Assembly (NCBI RefSeq): GCF_019774615.1
Contig: NZ_CP081496.1
Coordinates: forward strand, 6,138,001-6,202,000
DNA length: 64,000 bases
From: Streptomyces sp. BHT-5-2
GTDB lineage: Bacteria; Actinomycetota; Actinomycetes; Streptomycetales; Streptomycetaceae
Reading direction: 5' to 3'
Positions within the stretch are counted from its first letter, which is position 1, and each line of letters opens with the position of its first letter. The notes below the pieces were generated by a model that was not told the DNA's origin, did not search any database, and saw nothing but the letters and a program-made list of their open reading frames with translations. The position numbers and the translations under genes were made by a program. Positions 25,431-33,499 of this stretch are shown piece by piece.

Positions 25431-25856
25431 TCAGGGCTGCAGGCCGAGCTGCTGCATCAGGCTCAGCCGGTCGAAAACCGCACTCCAGCTCACGATCCGC
25501 CCGTCTCGGACCTCAACCTTGTCCACGGCCCGCCAGCGCAGCTTCTTGCCCGTCGGCTCAATCCGCTGCCCGTTGGGGTGGACCAGCGCACCGCTGTGGG
25601 TCCCGGCGAAGAAGAGCTCCACGGCGATGGCGGAGCCGTCGGCGGATTCCACCTCGGAGACCACCTCGCGGCGGAGGTCGGGATAGGCGGCAACGTGCCT
25701 GGTGAGCACACCCTTCGCATAGTCGCTGCCGGTACCTTCGGTGGTGGAGGTACGGAACACCGCGTCGGATGCGAAGAGTTCGTCCAGCTGGTCGAGGCTC
25801 CCCGCCTCCACCGCTGTCCAGACCGCATCCCACAGTTTCTTCGCGGTGGTGGCCAT
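25431..25856 (-). CDS. SnoaL-like polyketide cyclase/hydroxylase-fold protein
   Basis: A 141-residue alpha+beta-barrel (NTF2-like) protein of the SnoaL superfamily. Landmarks are LWDAVWTAVEAGSLDQLDELF, a helix with YAKGVLTRHVAAYPDLR, and KLRWRAVDKVEVRDGRIVSW. SnoaL proteins close the fourth ring of anthracyclines by aldol condensation, while SnoaL2-type paralogues assist hydroxylation. ATG 25856 is preferred over GTG 25865 because AGGAG then has normal spacing. It is the first gene of a minus-strand operon whose promoter must lie in the 340-bp divergent region to its right. Confidence 0.75.
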   Translation of the reverse strand: MATTAKKLWDAVWTAVEAGSLDQLDELFASDAVFRTSTTEGTGSDYAKGVLTRHVAAYPDLRREVVSEVESADGSAIAVELFFAGTHSGALVHPNGQRIEPTGKKLRWRAVDKVEVRDGRIVSWSAVFDRLSLMQQLGLQP

Positions 25857-26196
25857 CGATATCACTCTCCTAATGCGCTGTCATTCCCTTCGCCACAGCA
25901 TGAAATTGCCGGAACGCATATTGGCGGGAGCGGGTTGTACCGCGCTCACGTGCGGGTTATCCGCAACGGCACGGCGGTTCCCCATCAGATTGTCGCCCAG
26001 GTGATTCGTAGCGGCGCAGAAGCGATTGACAGTGCTCGACGGGAAATTGCAGAGTGCCAATGCGCACAGCGCCAATGCACCGCCAATGCACCGCCAATGC
26101 ACTCGGCGTCAAATGCGCACAGCACCGGATGAGATGAAGCCCGGGGCAATTAATTCGCACCGCCCAACCATTCTTCGCCGACCTCGGAGGTCTGCC
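25857..26196. promoter_or_regulatory. Divergent promoter region with phased direct repeats
   Basis: This 340-bp gap separates two divergent tailoring operons. Four copies of GCCAATGC occur at 26056-26063, 26071-26078, 26082-26089 and 26093-26100. The last three are spaced exactly 11 bp apart, one helical turn. Variants with ATGCGCACAGC flank them on both sides. Direct repeats with 11-bp period are the known arrangement for SARP-type activators, although these repeats do not match a named SARP consensus and no SARP gene is seen in the window. No coding frame is apparent here. Confidence 0.55.
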
Positions 26197-27231
26197 ATGT
26201 CCACAAGCTCCGCGAGCACGGCCACGGTGGGGAAAGACCCGCTCCCCGTCCTCGAACTGGCGATGGCTTTCTACGGCTCCCGCGCCTTGATGAGCGCGCT
26301 CGAACTGGGGGTCTTCACCGCGCTGGCGGAGGGTGCCGTGGACCGTACCGTCCTGGAGGAGAAGCTGGGGCTGCACTCCCGCACCTCGCGGGACTTCCTC
26401 GACTCCCTGGTGGCCCTGGGACTGCTGACCCGCGAGGGTGGCGAGTACGCCAACTCGGCTCTCGCCCAGCGCTTCCTGGTGCGCGGCACGGACCCCTACG
26501 TCGGCGGCTTCGCCGAGATGGGCAGCGCCTCGCTGTACCCGCTGTGGGGCAAGCTGACCGACACCCTGCGCACCGGCGACCCGCAGATCCCGGAGGACAG
26601 CAACTTCTTCGAGGGCCTGTACCGGCGCCCGGACGCCGCACGGAAGTTCATGGACGCCATGGACGCCTTCAACGCCGACATCGCCGCCACGCTGGACGAA
26701 CTGGCTGACTGGGAGTCCTACGCCACCCTGACCGATGTCGGGGGCGCCCGGGGTGACCTGGCCGCACGGCTGGTCACCGCATATCCGCAGCTCTCCGCGG
26801 TCTGCATGGACCTGCCCGGCGTACGCGCCCTCTTCGATGAGCGGGTGCGGGAGGCAGGCGTGGCGGACCGGGTCACCTTCCACAGTGCCGACTTCGTGTC
26901 CGACGCGCTGCCAGCGTCGGACGCCTACATCTTCGGCCACATCCTTCACGGCCGGGACCTTGACCAGCGACGCGACCTCGTCGCCAGGGCCTATGCCGGA
27001 CTCAACCCGGGCGGCAGCCTGTTCATCTACGACCGCATGATCGACGACAACCGGGACACCAAGGTCCTCAGCCTGCTGGGCAGCCTGGGAATGGCCCTGG
27101 TGTCCCGCATCGGCAGCGAGTACACGCCGTCCGACTGCCGGTCATGGCTGGAGGAAGCCGGGTTCCAGGTCGTCGACGTCCGGCCACTCGCCGTCACGGA
27201 CACCATCATCGTTGCCCGTAAGCCCTCCTGA
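26197..27231 (+). CDS. O-methyltransferase with dimerisation domain (acetylserotonin-OMT/DnrK-like)
   Basis: A 344-residue class I methyltransferase. The N-terminal winged-helix dimerisation domain (about 20-110: LELAMAFYGSRALMSALELG, LVALGLLTREGGEYAN) precedes a catalytic domain with SAM motif TDVGGARGDLAARLV, VCMDLPGV, HSADFVSD and GHILHGRDL. This family methylates phenolic hydroxyls of aromatic polyketides. ATG 26197 follows CGGAGG at 26185-26190. It opens a five-gene plus-strand operon (two more methyltransferases, a P450, a glycosyltransferase) running to 31323. The exact hydroxyl target is not predictable. Confidence 0.88.
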   Translation: MSTSSASTATVGKDPLPVLELAMAFYGSRALMSALELGVFTALAEGAVDRTVLEEKLGLHSRTSRDFLDSLVALGLLTREGGEYANSALAQRFLVRGTDPYVGGFAEMGSASLYPLWGKLTDTLRTGDPQIPEDSNFFEGLYRRPDAARKFMDAMDAFNADIAATLDELADWESYATLTDVGGARGDLAARLVTAYPQLSAVCMDLPGVRALFDERVREAGVADRVTFHSADFVSDALPASDAYIFGHILHGRDLDQRRDLVARAYAGLNPGGSLFIYDRMIDDNRDTKVLSLLGSLGMALVSRIGSEYTPSDCRSWLEEAGFQVVDVRPLAVTDTIIVARKPS

Positions 27232-27287
27232 CCCGCAGGTCACGACAACCGGACGGTCCCGCCCCCCGAAGAAGAAGGACGGTCACG

Positions 27288-27950
27288 ATGGACGACGACG
27301 CCGAGGTGATGGCAGGCCAGGAGGTCTACTCGGAACGCGTCTTGAAGTTCTATGACCTTCTGGTGCTCCGTCTCACCAGCAGTTTCGTGTGGCGGTGTCC
27401 TCCAGGTGTCATGGCCCGCCTGCATGAGCGGAATCTGGGCGAGCGCCACCTCGAGCTGGGTGTCGGTACGGGGTACTTTCTCGATCGGGGACGGTTCCCC
27501 GTACCACGGCCCGCCATCGACCTGGTGGACCTCAACCCGGATGCGCTGGCCCACGCCGCACGCCGGCTGGCCCGCTACCGCCCCGGGGTGCACCGCGCCA
27601 ACGTCCTCGAGCCGCTGCCGGTGCCGGATGGGACGTTCGACTCCGTCGGCATGAACCTGCTGCTGCACTGCCTCCCCGGAGGCAGTCTGCGGGCCAAGGA
27701 GTCCGTGGTGAAGAACGCGGCGACCGCTGCCCGCAAAGGCGGCCGCGTCTTTGGCAGCACGATCCTGGCCGAGGGCGTCGAGGTGAATCCGGCCGCGCGG
27801 GCGATGCTGCGCAACCACAACGAGCGGGGCATTCTCCAGAACGCCGGTGACAGCCTTGCGGATCTCCAGTGGGTATTGCACGAGCACCTCACCGATGTCG
27901 TGATCCGCGTCCGGGGCTGCATAGCGCTGTTCGAAGCCACCGCGGGCTGA
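27288..27950 (+). CDS. Class I SAM-dependent methyltransferase (short form)
   Basis: A 220-residue methyltransferase with motif I HLELGVGTGYFLDRG, motif II IDLVDLNPDALAHAA, VLEPLPVPDGTFDSVGMN and a downstream GGRVFGSTILAEGV strand. Nearest recognisable relatives by pattern are small SAM methyltransferases in aromatic polyketide and quinone pathways. ATG 27288 sits 56 bp after the preceding O-methyltransferase stop and is preceded by AAGAAGGACGG. The next gene (P450) follows 34 bp later. C-, N- or O-methylation cannot be distinguished from sequence. Confidence 0.78.
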   Translation: MDDDAEVMAGQEVYSERVLKFYDLLVLRLTSSFVWRCPPGVMARLHERNLGERHLELGVGTGYFLDRGRFPVPRPAIDLVDLNPDALAHAARRLARYRPGVHRANVLEPLPVPDGTFDSVGMNLLLHCLPGGSLRAKESVVKNAATAARKGGRVFGSTILAEGVEVNPAARAMLRNHNERGILQNAGDSLADLQWVLHEHLTDVVIRVRGCIALFEATAG

Positions 27951-27984
27951 TGGCCGGACGCCACCCGAGAGGAACCTCCACCAC

Positions 27985-29217
27985 ATGACCGACCACGACG
28001 AGGTGACGGTCGCCGCCGGAGGAGCGGCGCAGCCAGCCGTGCGGCGCTTCCCCTTCAACGTGCCACCGCAGCTGACGGCCCCGGCACCGGATACGTATGC
28101 CGACCTGCGGGAGAACGATCCGGTGCATCGGGTCGAGCTGCCGTACGGGGGGCAGGCATGGCTGGTGACCCGGTACGCGGACGTCCGAACCGTGCTGGCC
28201 GACCCGCGCTTCAGTCGCACCGCGGCGTCGCGGCCGGAGGCTCCACGTTTCGAACCCGTACCACCGCCTCCCGTCGGGGTATTCGTCTCCGACCCCCCGG
28301 AGCACACCCGGCTCCGTTCCCTGGTGGCCACGGCCTTCACGCGTCGCCGGGTCGAAGCCTTGCGACCTGGGGTCCGGGCGTCCGTACAAGCGCTGATCAC
28401 GCGGATGGAGGAGGCCGGTCCGCCCACTGATCTCGTGACGGACTTCGCTCTTCCGCTGCCGGTCGCGGTGATCTGCGACCTGTTCGGTGTACCCGAGGGC
28501 GACAGGACTCGCTTCCGGCAGTGGTGCGACGCGCTGCTGTCGACGACGTCCATGACTGAGGAGCAGATCCACTCCTCCCGCGGCCAACTCTTCGGCTATC
28601 TCTCCTCGTTGGTGGCGCAGAGGCGCCGGGACCCCGCCGACGACCTGCTCAGCGGGCTCGTCAAGGCCCAGGTGGAGGACGATCGCCTCACGGAGGAAGA
28701 ACTCGTCGTCTTCTCCGGTGGGCTCCTAGTGGCCGGCTACGAAACCAGCGCGAGCCAGCTCGCCAACTTCACCTGCCTGCTGCTGCGCGACCCCGAGCGC
28801 TGGAAAAAGCTGAGCGCGGGAGCGGAGCAGGTGGAGACGGTGGTCGAGGAACTGCTGCGCTATGTGCCGTCGCTGGACATCGGGGGGTTCACCCGGGTCG
28901 CGACGGAAGACATCGAGCTGAGCGGTGTCCTGGTACGGGCCGGCGAGACGGTCGTGCCCGTACTCGGCTCCGCCAACCGCGATGCTTCCGTCTTCGCCGA
29001 GCCGCACCATCTCGACCTGACGCGCGCGACCAACCCTCATATCGCCTTCGGATACGGACCGCACCGCTGCATCGGTGCGCAACTCGCCCGGGTCGAGTTG
29101 CAGGAGGCGTTCACCGCGCTGCCCGGCGCCTTCCCCGGACTGCGGATCGAGGCCGAACCACGCTGGAAGACGGGGACGATCATGCACGGGCTGGCCTCGC
29201 TCCCCGTGTCCTGGTGA
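27985..29217 (+). CDS. Cytochrome P450 monooxygenase
   Basis: A 410-residue P450 with heme loop FGYGPHRCIGAQLAR (Cys362), I-helix AGYETSAS, ExxR in ELLRYVPS, and VFVSDPPEHTRLRSLVATAF. The I-helix has Tyr-Glu-Thr after Ala-Gly, close to the canonical acid-Thr pair. ATG 27985 is preceded by GAGAGGAACC. It resembles CYP107-type tailoring enzymes in general pattern. With the P450 at 18642 the pathway has two oxidations of this kind. Redox partners are not encoded here. The sequence differs strongly from the first P450, so a duplication is unlikely. Confidence 0.92.
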   Translation: MTDHDEVTVAAGGAAQPAVRRFPFNVPPQLTAPAPDTYADLRENDPVHRVELPYGGQAWLVTRYADVRTVLADPRFSRTAASRPEAPRFEPVPPPPVGVFVSDPPEHTRLRSLVATAFTRRRVEALRPGVRASVQALITRMEEAGPPTDLVTDFALPLPVAVICDLFGVPEGDRTRFRQWCDALLSTTSMTEEQIHSSRGQLFGYLSSLVAQRRRDPADDLLSGLVKAQVEDDRLTEEELVVFSGGLLVAGYETSASQLANFTCLLLRDPERWKKLSAGAEQVETVVEELLRYVPSLDIGGFTRVATEDIELSGVLVRAGETVVPVLGSANRDASVFAEPHHLDLTRATNPHIAFGYGPHRCIGAQLARVELQEAFTALPGAFPGLRIEAEPRWKTGTIMHGLASLPVSW

Positions 29218-29279
29218 ACCGCCCCCGCCCCCACGCCGCCGCCACACACCACAGCCCAGCAGGCCAGGAGGAACAGAAC

Positions 29280-30131
29280 ATGATCGCCCGTAAGACACTT
29301 CCAGCACCGTACGCCGACTTCAACAAGAGCACCGGCGCTCCCGGTCGGCACATGTCCCAGGACGGCCTCACGCCCCAGCAGCGGCTGGCGGCCCCTGACC
29401 CTCGGACGTTCGGCTTCTTCGGCTTCCAGGTTCCCAGCGACACCCGTACCTTCGAGTACCCGTTCGCCGCCACCCGCATCGACGCGGGGCAGGGGCTGCG
29501 GGTCCTGGACGTCGGCGGCGGTCTGTCCGGACTCCAGTTCCTGCTGGCCCAGCGCGGCTGCAAGGTGACCACCGTTGACCCGGCGGCGCGCCAGTCGCCC
29601 TGCGCGGAGGAAGCCGGAGAGGCGGGAGCCCGGTTCTCTCCGGGCTACTGGATGGCGCTGAAGCCGGCCGATCACGCGCGGATCAACGAGCTGTTCGGCA
29701 CCGAGGTGGAACTCGTCGCCGATGAGATCCAGCACTGGGACGGGCCCTCCGGCGTATTCGACCGGGTGGTGTGCCTGTCCGTGCTGGAACACGTCGGTCC
29801 GGCCGAGGCGCGCGAGATGGTCACGTCGATGGTCGACCGTCTCGCCCCCGGTGGCCTGCTGCTGCTGACGGTGGACCTCTTCCTCGACCTGGAACCGTTC
29901 GGCGTACTGAAGGAGAACGTCTGGGGACGCAGCCACGACGTCCACCAGCTGCTCGCCGGTCTCCCCCTCACGCTGAAGGAAGGGGACCGGCAGGAGCTGC
30001 TGGGCTTCCCGGAGTTCGACCGGGAGAGGGTGGTGCGCCTGCTGCCGGAGCTCCTGGTGGGCCGGCACTACCCGGTCATGACGCAGGCACTCGTCCTGGA
30101 GAAGACCTCCGCAGGCGTCGCTTTCTCCTGA
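29280..30131 (+). CDS. SAM-dependent methyltransferase
   Basis: A 283-residue methyltransferase with motif I RVLDVGGGLSGLQFLLAQRG, VTTVDPAARQ, FDRVVCLSVLEHVGPAE and LAPGGLLLLTVDLFLD. The N-terminal ~70 residues (PYADFNKSTGAPGRHM, FGFFGFQVPSDTRTFEYPF) are not a known dimerisation domain and may bind substrate. ATG 29280 is chosen because AGGAGG precedes it by about 8 bases. It is the third methyltransferase of this operon and directly precedes the second glycosyltransferase (34-bp gap). Sugar O-methylation (for example olivose to oleandrose) or aglycone methylation are both possible. Confidence 0.8.
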   Translation: MIARKTLPAPYADFNKSTGAPGRHMSQDGLTPQQRLAAPDPRTFGFFGFQVPSDTRTFEYPFAATRIDAGQGLRVLDVGGGLSGLQFLLAQRGCKVTTVDPAARQSPCAEEAGEAGARFSPGYWMALKPADHARINELFGTEVELVADEIQHWDGPSGVFDRVVCLSVLEHVGPAEAREMVTSMVDRLAPGGLLLLTVDLFLDLEPFGVLKENVWGRSHDVHQLLAGLPLTLKEGDRQELLGFPEFDRERVVRLLPELLVGRHYPVMTQALVLEKTSAGVAFS

Positions 30132-30165
30132 AGAAACCTCCGGCCGTACCGTCAAAGGAAGCCGC

Positions 30166-31323
30166 ATGCGCATACTCTTCAGCACCCTGCCGTCCCGTGG
30201 GCACTTCTACCCCCTGGTGCCACTGGCATGGGCCCTGCAGGCCGACGGGCACGAGGTGGCTGTCGCGACCACCGCCAGCTTTTCGGCCGCGGTGACCGCG
30301 TCCGGGCTCTGCGCACTCGAGACGGTCGCCGACATCGACATGCGCCGCATGATCGGCGAGGATCGTCAGGGTCGGCCGGTGCCCGACCCTAACGATATCG
30401 AGGGCAAACTGCACCGCAGCGGCCGCGGATTCGCCAGAGCCAATGTCGCGACGCTCCCTGCCGTACGGGAGCTGACGCACGACTTCTCACCCGACGTAGT
30501 GATGAGCGAACCTACCGACTTCGCGGGACGGCTCGCGGCGTTCGCCGCCGGCCTCCCTCATATCGTGCACGAGTGGGGACTTCCCGTACCCGGGCGCATG
30601 ATGGACGGACTGACGGCCGAACTCGAGCCCGAACTCGCAGACTTGGATCTCACCGCACCGCCCGACCCGCGCCTGCACATCGACGTGTGCCCGCCCTCCC
30701 TCTCCGGAGCGCGTACAGACAGCCAGCGCTACCTGAACATGCGGTACACGCCGTTCAACGGCGGCGGACGGTTGCCCACGTGGGTGCGGACGCGGGCGGC
30801 ACGACCGAGGGTGTGTGTCACCTTCGGCACCATGATCGGTGTCTACCCAGGAGCCGCCGAGTCCATCGCAGAGCTGGCTTCGACTCTTCTCTCCGCAGGG
30901 AACGACGTGGTGCTCGCGGTCGGCGACGAGCTCGCCCCCCACATCCGCACGCTGTGTCCCGATGTACGGCACATCGGCTGGCTCCCGCTGCACGGTGTCC
31001 TGCCCGCGTGCGACGTGCTGGTCCACCACGGCGGGTCTGGCAGTTCCCTCACGGCGATGTGCGCGGGCGTACCGCAGGTCGTCACCCCTTACGCGACCGA
31101 TCAGTTCAGCAACGCGGCACACGTGGCCCGAGCGGGCGTGGGCATCCGCCTCGACCAGGGCGGCACGGGCCCGGAAGACGTGGCCGCCGCCTGCGCCCGC
31201 ATCGTCGGGGAACCCCGCTTCGCCGAGCAGGCCGGCCTCTTGCGGGAGGACATCACGGGTCAGCCCTCCCCAGCCACACTAGCCGCCCGACTTCCCTCGC
31301 TCCTTGGGGAGTCGGCCGTGTGA
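30166..31323 (+). CDS. GT1-family glycosyltransferase 2
   Basis: A 385-residue GT-B enzyme of the antibiotic glycosyltransferase group. It starts MRILFSTLPSRGHFYPLVPLA and carries VCVTFGTMIGVYPG, VRHIGWLPLHGVLPACDVLVHHGGSGS and CAGVPQVVTPYATDQFSNA, including the nucleotide-sugar-binding HHGGSGS motif. It is the last clearly intact cluster gene on the right side. No EryCII/DesVIII-type auxiliary P450-like partner is encoded, so it probably acts alone. Together with the enzyme at 23136-24443 it supports two glycosylation steps. The ATG at 30166 follows AAAGGAAG. Confidence 0.88.
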   Translation: MRILFSTLPSRGHFYPLVPLAWALQADGHEVAVATTASFSAAVTASGLCALETVADIDMRRMIGEDRQGRPVPDPNDIEGKLHRSGRGFARANVATLPAVRELTHDFSPDVVMSEPTDFAGRLAAFAAGLPHIVHEWGLPVPGRMMDGLTAELEPELADLDLTAPPDPRLHIDVCPPSLSGARTDSQRYLNMRYTPFNGGGRLPTWVRTRAARPRVCVTFGTMIGVYPGAAESIAELASTLLSAGNDVVLAVGDELAPHIRTLCPDVRHIGWLPLHGVLPACDVLVHHGGSGSSLTAMCAGVPQVVTPYATDQFSNAAHVARAGVGIRLDQGGTGPEDVAAACARIVGEPRFAEQAGLLREDITGQPSPATLAARLPSLLGESAV

Positions 31324-32216
31324 CGGCTGCCAGAGCCCCGGTCCGTCCTGCCTCTGCTGCCGAGGCGGACCGGTTGCGGGGCATCGCTGACGCGTGGTGG
31401 GCCGGGTTCCGGAGCGAGCCGGGTGGTGCGGGCGGTGAAGCTGATGGGGGGCGTGTACGCCGCGAGCGACATCTTCCCGAGCTGTATCAGGAGTTCCGAG
31501 TTGCGCGGCAGTAAGCGCCGCCTCCCTGGCGGGCGAGGACGGCGGAGCGGTGCTCGGCGATGCCCAGCCTTTCGCCGAGGTCATCAGCCTGTTTGCCTCC
31601 GAGGTGCTGGTGACGCCGAGTCCCTGTTGCTGGGGGTTCCCGGCGCCACCAGGACTGGTGGTGTGTCAGTTGGTGTCACCAGGCGATGATCATCAGGCCG
31701 CCTCCACCGTTGCTGCCGGAGGTGCCGTCCATGCCGGCGTTGGCGTTCCAGCCGCTGGACCAGCCCTCCGCGCCTCCTCCGCCGTTTCCGCACGCTCCGC
31801 CCTTTCCTCCGGTACCGCCGGTGGCGATGCCGGCCGGGACGGTGAGGACGGTGCCGTCGGGGAGTGTTAGTGCGCCGGGGCCCGGCCGGGTTCCGCCGTC
31901 GCCGGGCCTGCCGTAGTTGTTGTGGAAGCGGCCCGTGTGTCCGCCGCGACCGGGGATGTGGTCGGGCGAGCCGGTGCCGGACTGGCCAGCCCTGCCCTCA
32001 CCGCCCTGGCCGCCGTTGGCGCAGCGCACGCCTGTGCACCAGCCCTGAAAACGCCCGAAATGCCTTGCGTCCGGCCCGCATGGCCGGACGCGGACGACAA
32101 AACTCGGCGTACACGTCCACGATGTCGGCCACCTGCACGCCCCGAAATCGCCCCGGATTCGACCCCGACAGGTTGTTCAAGCCGAGAAGATACCCTCTGA
32201 CCTGCGGGAATAAGGT
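31324..32216. other. Border region right of the cluster, mostly without recognisable genes
   Basis: This 893-bp stretch lies between the second glycosyltransferase and rnpB. Codon pattern is coding-like in places on both strands, but no frame gives a complete recognisable protein except a short glycine-rich reading frame (31676-32029, listed separately). A plus-strand frame downstream of the glycosyltransferase stop (about 31330-31514) ends in LPELYQEFRVARQ and resembles nothing I can name. The region looks like decayed or rearranged sequence at the cluster edge. Confidence 0.45.
31676..32029 (-). CDS. Short glycine-rich protein (possible gene fragment)
   Basis: A 117-residue glycine-rich reading frame from GTG 32029, with repeats such as GGTGGKGGACGNGGGG and a hydrophobic C terminus GGGGLMIIAW. 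Third-position GC is high, consistent with genuine coding, and the frame remains open upstream of the GTG (QGWCTG), so the present start may be internal to a formerly longer gene. The pattern of Gly repeats ending in a short apolar tail resembles collagen-like or phage-tail-associated proteins, but I do not recognise a family. No good ribosome-binding site is seen. It is either a small real gene or the 3' remnant of a larger one. Confidence 0.4.
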   Translation of the reverse strand: MRCANGGQGGEGRAGQSGTGSPDHIPGRGGHTGRFHNNYGRPGDGGTRPGPGALTLPDGTVLTVPAGIATGGTGGKGGACGNGGGGAEGWSSGWNANAGMDGTSGSNGGGGLMIIAW

Positions 32217-32627
32217 GGGGCGGACGAGTCGGCCTATACGCCGGGTTTTGTCTCCGGGCGACCTTGCGGTCGGCCGGGAGGCGGCCATCCATCTAGGGCT
32301 GTCGTTGCCGGCAGCCTCGTGCGGTCTACCCGCGGACTCGGGCGGGCAGCCCTCGATCGTCCGCGCAGGGCCATCAGCCGATGGCCCCTCTTGACCTTGC
32401 TCCGGGTGGGGTTTACCTAGCTGCCCAGGTCGCCCTGGGCACTGGTGGTCTCTTACACCACCGTTTCACCCTTACCGAGGACCGAGGTCCCCGGCGGTTT
32501 GCTTTCTGTGGCACTGTCCCGCGGGTCACCCCGGGTGGGCGTTACCCACCACCCTGCCCTGTGGAGCCCGGACGTTCCTCGGGGGGATCGATGATCCCCA
32601 CGCGACCGCCCGGCCGGCTCGTCCGCC
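32217..32627 (-). ncRNA. rnpB: RNase P RNA (bacterial class A)
   Basis: On the minus strand the conserved core is clear: GAGGAACGTCCGGGCTCC-like 5' region (a one-base variant of the usual GAGGAAAGTCCGGGCTCC), ACAGAAAGCAAACCGCC, GGTAAGGGTGAAACGGTGG, AGAGACCACCAG, and the 3' element AAACCCGGCGTATAGGCC. The ends pair as helix P1 (GGCGGACGAG at the 5' end with CTCGTCCGCC at the 3' end), which sets the approximate limits at 32627 and 32217. It provides the catalytic subunit that removes 5' leaders from tRNA precursors. It is divergent from the MerR gene and forms the boundary between the antibiotic cluster and ordinary chromosome. Confidence 0.95.
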
Positions 32628-32661
32628 GTGCCGACCATGCTACCTGGCGGATTCCGGCGGC

Positions 32662-32692
32662 TTGACCTTGCCGTTGCGGCAACGTTTCTACT
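32662..32692 (+). promoter_or_regulatory. MerR-type promoter with spacer operator
   Basis: A -35 TTGACC (32662-32667) and a -10-like TCTACT (32687-32692) enclose a 19-bp spacer, the long spacing typical of MerR-regulated promoters. Inside is a perfect palindrome TTGCCGTTGCGGCAA (32668-32682). The start of transcription would fall at or next to ATG 32699, so the regulator's mRNA is predicted to be leaderless and autoregulated. Confidence 0.7.
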
Positions 32693-32698
32693 GGCCGC

Positions 32699-33499
32699 AT
32701 GCGTATCGGGGAACTCGCCGGGATGGCCGGCGTCAGCACGCGGACCATTCGGCACTACCACCATCTCGGGCTGCTCCCGGAGCCGGAGCGGCGGGCGAAC
32801 GGCTACCGGGAGTACGGGCTGCGTGACGCGGTGGCGCTGGCGCGGGTGCGGCGACTGACGGAGCTCGGGCTCGGGCTGGAGGAGGTCCGGGACGTGCTGG
32901 CGGACGACGCCGGTCGGGAGCTGCGGGAGGTGCTGGCGGAGCTGGACGCGGACCTGGCGCGGCAGGAGGAGGCGCTGCGGGCCCGGCGGGCGCGGCTGGC
33001 GGAGCTGCTGCGGCGTACCGAGGAGCCGGGCGGGCTGCCGGAGGAGGGGCCGGTGTCGGAGCAACTGGCGGAACTCTTCGCGGAGATGGCGCGGACGTCG
33101 GCGGCGCTGCCCGGGCCGGAGCCGGCGATGGCGGTGCGGGAGCGGGAGATCCTGGCGCTGCTGGAGGCGTCGGGCGACGGCCGGGCGCGGGGAGCGATGG
33201 CGGCGGCGCTGCGGGAGATGTTCACGGAGCCGGGCTCGATGGAGCGGGCGTATGCGGCGTACGGGCTGCTGGACGCGCTGGCGGGGGCGGCGGTGGACGA
33301 TCCGCGGGTGGCCGAGGCCGCGCGGGCGATGGTGGAGTGCGTGCCCGAGGAGGTGGTGGCGGCGATCGCGGCCGGGGCCGTGGAGGGCTCGGGGCGCGGG
33401 GCCGAGGTCTGGGCGGAGCTGCTGGTGATGGAGCTGGCGCCGGCGCAGGCGGAGGCGATGCGGATGGCCATGCGGATGATCGCGGAGGGGGAGCGATGA
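32699..33499 (+). CDS. MerR-family transcriptional regulator
   Basis: A 266-residue regulator. The N-terminal MerR helix-turn-helix is unmistakable: MRIGELAGMAGVSTRTIRHY, HHLGLLPEPERRANGYREY. A long dimerisation helix follows (about 75-110, rich in Glu/Arg/Leu). The ~150-residue C-terminal domain is Ala/Glu/Met-rich and predicted helical; it lacks an obvious metal-binding cysteine cluster, so a small hydrophobic ligand is more likely than a metal. No Shine-Dalgarno is present before the ATG, in agreement with a leaderless transcript from the overlapping MerR-type promoter. Its stop overlaps the start of a membrane-protein gene (ATGA). Confidence 0.88.
   Translation: MRIGELAGMAGVSTRTIRHYHHLGLLPEPERRANGYREYGLRDAVALARVRRLTELGLGLEEVRDVLADDAGRELREVLAELDADLARQEEALRARRARLAELLRRTEEPGGLPEEGPVSEQLAELFAEMARTSAALPGPEPAMAVREREILALLEASGDGRARGAMAAALREMFTEPGSMERAYAAYGLLDALAGAAVDDPRVAEAARAMVECVPEEVVAAIAAGAVEGSGRGAEVWAELLVMELAPAQAEAMRMAMRMIAEGER

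Noticed and set aside
31998..32288. A 96-codon minus-strand frame overlapping the 3' part of rnpB
   Set aside because: Most of its N-terminal half is RNase P RNA sequence. The frame is incidental.
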